A stretch of 5,804 bases of DNA from CAYNTC01 sp964432925 (GTDB lineage Bacteria; Planctomycetota; Phycisphaerae; Sedimentisphaerales; Anaerobacaceae), in the NCBI GenBank assembly GCA_964432925.1, contig CAYSPM010000153.1, forward strand, positions 1 to 5,804. The letters run 5' to 3'. The notes below the pieces were generated by a model. That model did not search any database, was not told where the DNA came from, and saw nothing but the letters and a program-made list of their open reading frames with translations. The position numbers and the translations under genes are program-made. Shown piece after piece: positions 1 to 5,804 of this stretch (position 1 is its first letter; every line of letters starts with the position of its first letter).

Positions 1-808
1 CAAGACGATGACAACCCATGTCACCTAAGGCGCCGGTTCCAAAATCCCACCAGCCACGCCATTTGAACGGCAAATAAGCAGGATGATACGGTCGATACGG
101 GGCCGGCCCAAGCCAGAGGTCCCAACCGAGGGTCTCTGGTACCGGCGGCGTCTCTTTGGGTCGGTCAACGCCCTGTGGCCAGAAAACATTGAAAAGGCCA
201 TTAGAAGGTCTGTCTGTCCAAACATGAACCTGACGCACAGGGCCGATTGCACCGTCCCAGATGTATTCACACATAATACGGGTTTCCTCAGAAGCTTGGC
301 CTTGGTTTCCCATCTGTGTGGCGACCTTATGCTCACGGGCCGCCTCAGCGAGTTTGCGAGCCTCGTATACCGAATGCGTTAGTGGCTTTTCACAGTAGAC
401 ATGCTTGCCTCTTTTAATAGCAGCTATGGAAGCAACTGCGTGAACATGATCTGGTGTTGCGATCGTGACAGCGTCGATGTTTTTGTCCTCTTTGTCGAGC
501 ATTTCGCGGAAGTCACGGTATTTTATAGCTTCAGGGTAGCGCCTGAAAGTCCCAGCCGCATTGTGCCAGTCAACGTCACAAAGGGCGACAATATTTTGGC
601 TTTCAACGCCCTCAAGGACGTTTGCTCCTCGTCCGCCTACACCTATACCAGCTATATTGAGTTTTTCACTCGGTGGATTGTTGCCAGGCCCACCTAATAC
701 ATGGCGCGGAACAATAGTAAATGCAGCCGCTGCCGCAGCAGCGCTTCCTAAGAAATCACGCCTTGAAATTTTTTCATCTTTATGTTTGGAAATGCTTTTG
801 GTTCTCAT
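1..808 (-). CDS. Tat-exported Gfo/Idh/MocA family oxidoreductase, N-terminal part (cut by window edge)
   Basis: This frame is open from an ATG at 806-808 to the left edge, giving 269 residues without a stop. It is the N-terminal part of an NAD(P)-type sugar or polyol dehydrogenase. Residues 15-21 read SRRDFLG, a twin-arginine signal, followed by seven alanines. No clear AxA cleavage site follows, so the signal may stay as an anchor. The Rossmann fold starts at about residue 50 with GIGVGGRG (54-61). The family motif EKP is at 140-142 and its lysine is the usual catalytic or cofactor-contacting residue. The segment GALGDMGCH (259-267) is the start of the conserved substrate-side Asp/His region. 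By eye it is about two thirds identical to the complete gene at 905-2314, with a seven-residue insertion near residues 202-209. An AAGGG ribosome site lies 10 nt upstream of the ATG. Family assignment is firm, substrate unknown. Confidence 0.93.
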   Translation of the reverse strand, partial: MRTKSISKHKDEKISRRDFLGSAAAAAAAFTIVPRHVLGGPGNNPPSEKLNIAGIGVGGRGANVLEGVESQNIVALCDVDWHNAAGTFRRYPEAIKYRDFREMLDKEDKNIDAVTIATPDHVHAVASIAAIKRGKHVYCEKPLTHSVYEARKLAEAAREHKVATQMGNQGQASEETRIMCEYIWDGAIGPVRQVHVWTDRPSNGLFNVFWPQGVDRPKETPPVPETLGWDLWLGPAPYRPYHPAYLPFKWRGWWDFGTGALGDMGCHRL

Positions 809-815
809 AAAGACA

Positions 816-824
816 CTTCCCTTC
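816..824 (-). promoter_or_regulatory. Ribosome binding site of the left-edge oxidoreductase
   Basis: The minus strand reads GAAGGGAAG here. Its AAGGG core (819-823) lies 10 nt upstream of the ATG at 806-808. It supports that ATG as the start, and the Tat motif falls at the expected distance behind it. Confidence 0.55.
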
Positions 825-846
825 TATTACGATGTATTTGTTTTTG

Positions 847-870
847 AAAAACTCCGTGTAAAACACGGGG
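847..870 (-). terminator. Weak intrinsic terminator-like hairpin between the paired oxidoreductases
   Basis: Read on the minus strand, CCGTGT and ACACGG form a perfect 6-bp stem around a TTT loop. After one C/A mismatch a further C-G pair closes the base, and five T residues (847-851) follow directly. The hairpin lies 35 nt past the stop of the complete oxidoreductase and 38 nt before the start of its paralogue. The stem is short and the T tract is brief, so it may only attenuate transcription or stabilise the upstream mRNA end. On the plus strand no T tract follows. Confidence 0.4.
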
Positions 871-880
871 CTAAATATTT

Positions 881-902
881 CGTCCCTCGTCCATCGTCCA
901 TC
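881..902 (-). repeat. Heptanucleotide tandem repeat, three units
   Basis: On the minus strand the units are GATGGAC, GATGGAC and GAGGGAC, followed by GA, the start of a fourth unit. The array begins two bases after the TAG stop at 905-907 and sits upstream of the hairpin. It is non-coding in the gene frames. Short heptamer arrays of this kind are dispersed repeats in some bacteria; whether this one is dispersed cannot be seen from a single window. Confidence 0.7.
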
Positions 903-904
903 AT

Positions 905-2314
905 CTATATTTCCAGCGACCATCCCTCGCGATAGTCTGGCCTGACATACTCGTTCGCTTTGTCATCGTTGGTGATCCTCATATTTTTACCATCCCAGTC
1001 CAACTTTTTGCCCGGATTGAGCATAGCGAGATTGCCCATAACGACGGTTTCGGTAAGCGGACCTGAGTAATCAAAGTTCGAGCAGGCCGGCCTGCCGTCT
1101 TTGCATGCTCGAATCCAGTCAAGTTCATGGCCGTCTCTGCCGGTATCTATCCTGGGCAGTGTTTTTGGTGGCCGCTTGTACTCTGCCATCTTCGTTTCAG
1201 GTATCAATCGAGGGCTACCGCCATAACAACCACATACTAAAATACCTTTGTCACCTATGAAGAGTGTCCCACTGCCGTCACTGCCCAGGTCTGTGATATG
1301 CCGGCCAGGTTCAAGACCAACCGGCTGTTCCGGCAATATTCCACCATCATACCAGTGTAACTTAACCGGCGGTATACCTTCACGAGCAGGGAATTGATAA
1401 TGCACCACAGAGGCTCTGGGATAGGTTTCCTTATTGTCAACTCGTTTCCACATCTCACGAACGTCGTATGAGTGGCTTGCCTCCACGCTCACGGGATATT
1501 TTAATTTAAGGGCCCAGAATGGTGCATCCATAACATGACATCCCATATCTCCCAGGGCCCCTGCCCCGAAATCAAGCCAGGCCCGCCAATTAAATGGGTG
1601 ATAAGCCGGGTTGTATGGCCGCTCCGGTGCCGGACCAATCCAAAGATTCCAGTCCAATGTACTCGGTACTTGCGGCGTATCCTCGGGTCGGCCAATTCCC
1701 TGTGGCCAAACAGGCCTATTGGTCCAGCAATGCACCTCGCGCACATTGCCTATGGCACCATCCCATATCCATTCACATACCAGACGAGTTCCTTCGCCGG
1801 AATGGCCCTGATTTCCCATCTGGGTCGCAACTTTATACTTGCGGGCAGCTTCTGTTAGCATACGTGCTTCCCAGACCGTACGTGTCAAAGGTTTCTGGAC
1901 ATATACATGTTTGCCACGCTGCATTGCCGAGATCGCGACCACGGCGTGACTATGGTCCGGCGTAGCAACGATCACCGCATCAATATCCTTCTGCTCATCT
2001 AACATCTTTCGAAAGTCTTTCCACTTTCTGGCATTAGGATATTTCTCGTATACCTTGGCTGCATAATTGTCGTCCACATCACAAAGTGCCACAATGTTTT
2101 CGCTCTCACAAGCCCTCACGTTATTCTGGCCCATACCACCCACTCCAATACCAGCTATGTTGAGCTTCTCGCTGGGCGGCGTATTTCCTGGGCCACCAAG
2201 TACATGACGCGGTACAACTGTAAACGCAGCTACCGCTGCCGCAGCACCTCCTATGAAATCACGCCGAGATATCTTACCGTCTTTTTGTTTGGTGAGTTTA
2301 TTCGTGTATTTCAT
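905..2314 (-). CDS. Tat-exported Gfo/Idh/MocA family oxidoreductase (complete)
   Basis: A complete 469-residue protein, of usual length for exported planctomycete members of the family, probably oxidising or reducing a sugar or polyol with a bound nicotinamide cofactor outside the cytoplasm. Residues 16-22 read SRRDFIG, a twin-arginine export signal, followed by an alanine-rich stretch to about 31 without a clear cleavage site. The Rossmann domain spans about 50-170, with GIGVGGMG at 55-62 and VATPDHSHA at 116-124. The family motif EKP is QKP here (140-142), keeping the lysine. GALGDMGCHVMD (252-263) is the conserved motif leading into the second domain. The C-terminal helix-strand region (395-440) matches the family, including DGHELDWIRACKDG. 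It starts 10 nt after HEAT protein B with a strong ribosome site, so the two are probably cotranscribed. It is a tandem paralogue of the next gene. Substrate unknown. Confidence 0.95.
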   Translation of the reverse strand: MKYTNKLTKQKDGKISRRDFIGGAAAAVAAFTVVPRHVLGGPGNTPPSEKLNIAGIGVGGMGQNNVRACESENIVALCDVDDNYAAKVYEKYPNARKWKDFRKMLDEQKDIDAVIVATPDHSHAVVAISAMQRGKHVYVQKPLTRTVWEARMLTEAARKYKVATQMGNQGHSGEGTRLVCEWIWDGAIGNVREVHCWTNRPVWPQGIGRPEDTPQVPSTLDWNLWIGPAPERPYNPAYHPFNWRAWLDFGAGALGDMGCHVMDAPFWALKLKYPVSVEASHSYDVREMWKRVDNKETYPRASVVHYQFPAREGIPPVKLHWYDGGILPEQPVGLEPGRHITDLGSDGSGTLFIGDKGILVCGCYGGSPRLIPETKMAEYKRPPKTLPRIDTGRDGHELDWIRACKDGRPACSNFDYSGPLTETVVMGNLAMLNPGKKLDWDGKNMRITNDDKANEYVRPDYREGWSLEI

Positions 2315-2321
2315 ATTACTT

Positions 2322-2326
2322 CTCCT
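2322..2326 (-). promoter_or_regulatory. Ribosome binding site overlapping the HEAT B stop codon
   Basis: The minus strand reads TAGGAG, where TAG (2325-2327) is the stop of HEAT protein B and AGGAG is the Shine-Dalgarno site of the oxidoreductase. The spacer to its ATG is 7 nt. This fixes the start at 2314 and suggests translational coupling. Confidence 0.8.
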
Positions 2327-3704
2327 ATTCTGCTATCTTATTTATTATTTCTTGGGCCTGCTGACGCAATGTGTCACTCTCTGTGGTCTCGACAACCTTC
2401 TGCAACACTCGCTTTGTCTGTTGGCCGAAACTGCGATAAATGTCTGAAGCGATCATGACAACAGCCAACTCCGCTTCAAGGCAAAGATCGCTATCATCCA
2501 GATATTCGGCTGACATTTGTAGAGACTCAAGAGACTTAACTTCGGCTAATCCGGATAGAACTCTTTTTTTCTCAGCTTCATTTGGAGCAAGACTTATAGC
2601 CTTTCGGTACATTTCGATCGTCTTACCGATAGGCCTGTCACTTTCGAGACCGAGCAAACGGACAAAACCCCGCAGTGCTAGGATACGGTGAACTTGGTTG
2701 TCGGAAGATTGCGCTATTTGCAATAAATCCGTAAGAGGTTCGGGACTAGGCCAATCTGATAATGCACGTATTGCAGCATCCTTCACTTTTTCGTCATTAC
2801 TATTAAGAGCCGTACGCAAAACAGGCAGAGCACTATCGTCACCTATCCTGCCAAGCACGCTTAGCAAAGAGCACCTGGTCTTTACGCCCTCAACTGAAGG
2901 CAATCTTGCAAGGACGGCTTCGGCCTGGTGGTTTTTGTCGCTTATCTTATGAGCGACAGCAGCTACAGTCTTTTCAGCCTCACCTCGCACTGACTCACTT
3001 GGTACGTTTATAAGAAGCTCGACCAACGCAGGTAAATCATTTGGATCAGCTATCACCTTCAAGACTTTGAAAGACTCTCGCTGGACCTTTAGGTCCGGAT
3101 CCTGTGCAGCTTTGAACAAGGTCTGGGTTCCTGCTACGATATGCCGTTGAGCTATGCTGCGAATCAATTCAACTTTAACTTCCGGCTCGGCTGATTGAAT
3201 ATTGGCAAGAATCGCCTGGTTAATATCTGGGCCGCGTAGACGATATAGACTCTCGCGTGCGGCTTTCTGCTCTTCTGCCTTACTGGTTGCCGCCGTCTGA
3301 GCCAGCAGTAGCACGCTGGAAGTGTCACCCAATTGACCCATTGCCTTTAAGGCTGCTACACGAATAGAGATATTTTCAACCTTTGTAGCCTGGATAACCG
3401 CTGGCAAAGCAATGCGGTCGCCGCGATCAGCTAATGCCGCAAGCAGTTGCACCTGAGCAGCAGGAGGGAGATTCGGTAGCTCCTCGGCTAAAGCTCTTGT
3501 TACCTCCGGCCCAGGTATTTCCCTTACCAGCGCAATAGCTGCGGTCTGCATTGCGGGATCATCGCCTTTGAGCGCGGTGATTACCATCTTGACAACTTCA
3601 TGGTTCGGCTGGCCTGTCGCGATAGATTGTAAGACAATTGAGAATACAAGAATCAAAAAAATGAGCTTAAAAAAATGACAAAACGTTTTCAAATAACGAT
3701 TCAC
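2325..3704 (-). CDS. Exported HEAT-repeat protein (HEAT B)
   Basis: A 459-residue alpha-solenoid protein, probably a scaffold for protein contacts outside the cytoplasm. The start is a GTG at 3702-3704: the in-frame stop TAG at 3738-3740 leaves no ATG between, and a modest GGGG lies 8 nt upstream. Residues 1-9 are basic and polar, 10-29 form a hydrophobic signal or anchor segment, and the mature chain begins near residue 30. No lipobox cysteine is seen. HEAT units of about 30 residues run from about 35 to 350, with typical units such as VRVAALKAMGQLGD-like 115-127 and VKDAAIRALSDW at 307-318. Residues 358-390 look TPR-like (EMYRKAISLAPNEAEKKRVL), followed by more helices to the end. The mature N-terminus reads like a direct continuation of HEAT protein A, which lies 129 nt upstream in the same frame. 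No enzymatic motif is seen. Confidence 0.9.
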   Translation of the reverse strand: MNRYLKTFCHFFKLIFLILVFSIVLQSIATGQPNHEVVKMVITALKGDDPAMQTAAIALVREIPGPEVTRALAEELPNLPPAAQVQLLAALADRGDRIALPAVIQATKVENISIRVAALKAMGQLGDTSSVLLLAQTAATSKAEEQKAARESLYRLRGPDINQAILANIQSAEPEVKVELIRSIAQRHIVAGTQTLFKAAQDPDLKVQRESFKVLKVIADPNDLPALVELLINVPSESVRGEAEKTVAAVAHKISDKNHQAEAVLARLPSVEGVKTRCSLLSVLGRIGDDSALPVLRTALNSNDEKVKDAAIRALSDWPSPEPLTDLLQIAQSSDNQVHRILALRGFVRLLGLESDRPIGKTIEMYRKAISLAPNEAEKKRVLSGLAEVKSLESLQMSAEYLDDSDLCLEAELAVVMIASDIYRSFGQQTKRVLQKVVETTESDTLRQQAQEIINKIAE

Positions 3705-3833
3705 ACTCAGAGCCCCAAGAATACGAACAAAAAGTATCTACACTATACGACTTAATTGCGTAAAAGAATGCCCCATTACGATATTATGCACTTAATTACC
3801 CAGCGATTATTGCGGCATAGGGCCCCGTTGCTT
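3705..3833 (-). other. 129-nt intergenic spacer between HEAT A and HEAT B
   Basis: This is the longest gap in the window. HEAT A and HEAT B share the same frame, but besides the HEAT A stop this frame is closed by stops at 3807-3809, 3792-3794 and 3738-3740, and the other two minus-strand frames also close, so it is not coding. It is AT-rich and holds two copies of AATTAAGT (minus strand) at 3790-3797 and 3750-3757, exactly 40 nt apart. A TATAGT at 3742-3747 resembles a -10 box but has no acceptable -35 partner. A separate promoter for HEAT B is possible but not shown. Confidence 0.5.
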
Positions 3834-4541
3834 TCATTTTTTCTTGTCTGTCGCTGAACCGACCATACCTCGCATCGCAGCGGTACGAATCAGCTCTGGA
3901 TACTCCTCTTTATACAATTCTTTATAGATGGTCATAGCCTCATCTTTTTTGCCCTGGGCAGTCATCTTATCTGCACATCTAAGATAAGCATCCAAAGCGA
4001 TAACTTTCATTTTGTCGGAGACCTTGTCCTTTGCTTTTGCAAGAGCTTTCGTAGCATCGGGGCAGGCGATTTTACCGAGGGCACTGATCGCAGCCTCAGC
4101 TATCATCGGCTCTGTTTCATTCATCAGTTTCTCAAGTTCCGCAACCGCTTTGCTGTCCCCTCGCTCACCCAAAGAGTTGATAATCCCGACTTTTATCTTG
4201 CTGTTGGTCTTAGACAGAGCCTGACGTAATGTTTTATTCACAGCTTCACCTGATATACGCTCAAGTGCATATCTTGCCATATCAGACAATTTCTCGTCAG
4301 TGAGCATCTCAGCCAATGTAGGCACAGATTGCTCGGTGCCGATGATACTCAATTCTCTGCAGATGAACTGCTTGCCGGCATAAGTTGCGCCAGATTTCAG
4401 CACCTCAAGCAAGCTCTTTTCAATCTTTTTGAGCTCTGCTGGATTACCGTACGCCTTTTGAATAGTGTCACTGACTTCGGTCAGCGCTAAACGGCTCTGG
4501 CCCCAATCATAGGTTTTAACTTTTTCCAACAATTGTTCCAT
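3834..4541 (-). CDS. HEAT-repeat protein without signal peptide (HEAT A)
   Basis: A 235-residue all-helical protein, likely a protein-binding scaffold. It starts directly with a charged amphipathic helix (MEQLLEKVKTYDWGQSRLAL) and shows no signal peptide, unlike its neighbours. HEAT-type helix pairs are visible at about 52-80, 84-110, 114-140 and 144-170; the conserved pattern is clear in AAISALGKIACPDATKAL (150-167). Residues 180-212 look TPR-like, and the chain ends with a lone helix (PELIRTAAMRGMV, 215-227) and a lysine tail. The end therefore looks like an incomplete repeat, and HEAT protein B begins with what would follow. The gene starts 3 nt after the ThuA stop with its ribosome site inside the ThuA end, so it is coupled to the secreted ThuA protein. 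Function beyond scaffolding is unknown. The frame and start are secure. Confidence 0.88.
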   Translation of the reverse strand: MEQLLEKVKTYDWGQSRLALTEVSDTIQKAYGNPAELKKIEKSLLEVLKSGATYAGKQFICRELSIIGTEQSVPTLAEMLTDEKLSDMARYALERISGEAVNKTLRQALSKTNSKIKVGIINSLGERGDSKAVAELEKLMNETEPMIAEAAISALGKIACPDATKALAKAKDKVSDKMKVIALDAYLRCADKMTAQGKKDEAMTIYKELYKEEYPELIRTAAMRGMVGSATDKKK

Positions 4542-4544
4542 TTC

Positions 4545-5504
4545 TTAATCCTTTTCTGAATTAGTATCAGCTTGCGGTTTGGTAGAATCTTTCCACTTAC
4601 GCTCTTCATTTTCGGTTGGAAAATCGGCAGGGACTTTCTGTGTGACCTTGCCGGTAGCCGCCCATTCGGTACCTCTCTGTAGCGTCGTGATAAAACCAAC
4701 GCATTCCATGCTTGGCACCGGAGGCCTTTTTGCGTGACCTAAAACGGTGTGAAAGACTCTTCCCTCGCCATAGTTTATCGTAAACAACACTGGTTCGTGT
4801 TCTCCAGTTCCACCCTTGTTTGGATCTGCGTATGCGGTAGCCAAAACAGTTAAATTCTTAGCAGGTCCCCGGAGTTCGCTATAAAGCTCATCTTGGGCAT
4901 GCATCCACTTTACAGGCAATCCCTTTGTGATAGGATGGTCCGTGTCTCGTATTATAACCTGAAAAACATGTTGTGGCGGATGAGACCCCCCTCTGCCGGG
5001 TTTCATGTCACGGACAATTTTGCCATCACGCCAACGAACATAAGGGCCGGACTTTTCATTTCTGCCCCCCCATCCGCCGAGACCTGTTATCTTGTTGAAT
5101 TCGACCCACTTTGGAAAGGCATTGTCTGAAGAGTGATAAACTACCACACCACCACCTGATTTGACATAATCCACAAAGGCCTGCTGTGTCTGCTCTGACC
5201 AGTATTCACCATCGTAGTCGAGTATTACCACATCGTAGGCCGTAAAATTGGGCTTAAATTCTTCCATATTGCCGCCCTTGGGAGGGCTCGTGGCAAAATC
5301 AACCTCGAACAGGCCTGTTTGCTCTAATATTTTCTTGATAATTGGACTGCTTACCTGCCAATCATGCGACACGTTCATCTGGCCATTCACGATAAGCGCT
5401 TTCAGAGGCGAAACATCCGCCAAGACAGAGGGCAATTGAACAGTTAAAGCTACGCACAAAACTACTGGTAACACAATATTAGAAATACTTGACCCTTGTC
5501 TCAT
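4545..5504 (-). CDS. Secreted ThuA-like domain protein
   Basis: A ThuA-like protein of the glutamine-amidotransferase-like fold (trehalose utilisation family). I chose the ATG at 5502-5504 because an AGAGGG ribosome site lies 8 nt upstream and it gives a compact signal peptide; an upstream in-frame ATG at 5538-5540 would add 12 residues with only a weak AGG. Numbered from the longer start, the hydrophobic segment is 20-40 with likely cleavage after VLA (41). The ThuA fold covers about 46-296: ALIVNGQMNVSHDW (48-61), GGGVVVYHSSDNAFPKW (129-145), GLGGWGGRNEK (153-163), the HPITKGLP segment (202-209), ATAYADPNKGGTG (234-246) and GRVFHTVLGH (260-269). It lacks the amidotransferase Cys nucleophile elbow, as the family does. 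In rhizobia ThuA works with the Gfo/Idh/MocA enzyme ThuB in 3-keto sugar formation, matching the oxidoreductases here. Actual substrate unknown. Confidence 0.92.
   Translation of the reverse strand: MRQGSSISNIVLPVVLCVALTVQLPSVLADVSPLKALIVNGQMNVSHDWQVSSPIIKKILEQTGLFEVDFATSPPKGGNMEEFKPNFTAYDVVILDYDGEYWSEQTQQAFVDYVKSGGGVVVYHSSDNAFPKWVEFNKITGLGGWGGRNEKSGPYVRWRDGKIVRDMKPGRGGSHPPQHVFQVIIRDTDHPITKGLPVKWMHAQDELYSELRGPAKNLTVLATAYADPNKGGTGEHEPVLFTINYGEGRVFHTVLGHAKRPPVPSMECVGFITTLQRGTEWAATGKVTQKVPADFPTENEERKWKDSTKPQADTNSEKD
4549..4555 (-). promoter_or_regulatory. Ribosome binding site of HEAT A inside the ThuA 3' end
   Basis: The minus strand reads AAAAGGA across the last codons of the ThuA gene, 7 nt before the HEAT A ATG. 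The ThuA stop TAA (4545-4547) lies inside the spacer, an arrangement typical of translational coupling. Confidence 0.75.
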
Positions 5505-5512
5505 TTCTACTG

Positions 5513-5518
5513 CCCTCT
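5513..5518 (-). promoter_or_regulatory. Ribosome binding site deciding the ThuA start
   Basis: AGAGGG on the minus strand lies 8 nt before the ATG at 5502-5504. The alternative ATG at 5538-5540 is preceded only by AGG with a 6-nt spacer. The site therefore favours the shorter protein. Confidence 0.55.
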
Positions 5519-5578
5519 TTTTCCATATACTGTATCTCATATTAGGCCTGCCAACTCTCTTGTAATTTTCTTAACATC

Positions 5579-5804
5579 TTACAGATGCCATGGGCTTCGC
5601 ATCGTCCGACAAAGCATCCTATTAGCCGTATCATCGTTGAGAAATTCCTCTTTGTCCGGATCCCATCGCAGCTTGCGACCCAGAAGCATCGCAATCTCAC
5701 CCAGAAGCGCTACGCTAATGGAACGATGAGCAATCTCGATTGGTGTGATGGTCTTTTTGCGGGACCTGACACAATCCAAAAAGTTCTGCTGATGATCCCG
5801 ACTG
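5579..5804 (-). CDS. Gfo/Idh/MocA family oxidoreductase, C-terminal end (cut by window edge)
   Basis: The frame is open from the right edge to a TAA at 5579-5581, giving 74 residues of a protein that starts outside the window. The segment reads DHQQNFLDCVRSRK, then TITPIEIAHRSISVALLGEI, then LLGRKLRWDPDKEEFLNDD, ending in MRSPWHL. This is the characteristic C-terminal helix and strand of exported planctomycete-type Gfo/Idh/MocA oxidoreductases. The tail differs clearly from that of the oxidoreductase at 905-2314, so it represents another subfamily rather than a third close copy. It ends 38 to 74 nt before ThuA, depending on the ThuA start, and is probably in the same transcript. Only the C-terminus is visible, so the Tat signal and active-site motifs cannot be judged. 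Confidence 0.9.
   Translation of the reverse strand, partial: SRDHQQNFLDCVRSRKKTITPIEIAHRSISVALLGEIAMLLGRKLRWDPDKEEFLNDDTANRMLCRTMRSPWHL

Noticed and set aside
83..697. Open frames on the plus strand at 83-382 and 401-697
   Set aside because: They lie opposite the well-supported oxidoreductase at 1-808, have no recognisable domains, and their low-complexity composition mirrors the coding strand beneath.
561..935. Plus-strand open frame of 124 codons that spans the gap between the two oxidoreductases
   Set aside because: Most of it is antisense to the Tat leader of the left gene; its alanine run is the mirror of the alanine-rich signal region and the product resembles nothing known to me.
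1535..1965. Overlapping plus-strand open frames at 1535-1858, 1594-1965 and 1611-1811
   Set aside because: Three frames open at once opposite conserved oxidoreductase sequence, which is expected from its codon composition and not from real genes.
2204..2458. Plus-strand open frame with a hydrophobic stretch, resembling a small membrane protein
   Set aside because: It is antisense to the end of HEAT B and the oxidoreductase start, and no ribosome site precedes it. The hydrophobic part is the complement of an AT-rich junction.
3742..3811. Promoter for HEAT B on the minus strand with TATAGT (3742-3747) or CATAAT (3783-3788) as -10 box
   Set aside because: No hexamer resembling TTGACA lies 16-18 nt upstream of either; TTTACG is only 11 nt from TATAGT. 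AT-rich sequence gives such boxes by chance.
3705..3845. Sequencing frameshift or slippage at the A-run ending HEAT A, joining it to HEAT B
   Set aside because: Both genes are already in the same frame, and the gap has in-frame stops at 3807-3809, 3792-3794 and 3738-3740. Shifted frames also close before HEAT B, so a single-base error cannot join them.
4487..4699. Minus-strand 70-codon frame overlapping the ThuA end and HEAT A start
   Set aside because: It is a shifted frame of two well-supported genes and its lysine- and arginine-rich product has no family resemblance.

Overview
The window looks like part of a Planctomycetota or related PVC-group genome. The basis is the gene set: Tat-exported Gfo/Idh/MocA oxidoreductases, a secreted ThuA-like protein and HEAT-repeat proteins, a combination typical of sugar-catabolism clusters in Phycisphaerae-like planctomycetes. 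This assignment comes from family knowledge, not from a marker gene. Base composition looks close to balanced.

All six coding regions lie on the minus strand, so transcription runs from the right edge to the left. In that order they are: the C-terminal end of a Gfo/Idh/MocA oxidoreductase (5579-5804, cut by the window edge); a secreted ThuA-like protein (4545-5504, or to 5540 with the longer start); HEAT protein A (3834-4541, no signal peptide); HEAT protein B (2325-3704, signal peptide, GTG start); a complete Tat-exported Gfo/Idh/MocA oxidoreductase (905-2314); and the N-terminal 269 residues of a close paralogue (1-808, cut by the left edge). Two junctions are very tight: 3 nt between ThuA and HEAT A, and 10 nt between HEAT B and the complete oxidoreductase. 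At both, the ribosome binding site overlaps the stop codon of the gene before it. Larger gaps are 38 to 74 nt before ThuA (depending on its start), 129 nt between HEAT A and HEAT B, and 96 nt between the two left-hand oxidoreductases. The 96-nt gap holds a heptamer tandem repeat and a weak terminator-like hairpin. No stretch over 300 nt is gene-free.

The likely common theme is oxidation or rearrangement of a sugar or polyol outside the cytoplasm. Gfo/Idh/MocA enzymes use NAD(P)-type cofactors, and ThuA with ThuB (a Gfo/Idh/MocA member) makes 3-keto sugars from trehalose-type disaccharides in rhizobia. HEAT proteins are protein-protein scaffolds. The substrate cannot be read from the sequence. 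The most unusual points are a HEAT solenoid that appears divided into a non-exported and an exported half, and the duplicated oxidoreductase pair that differs at the conserved EKP motif. I see no mobile element, CRISPR array, tRNA or rRNA.
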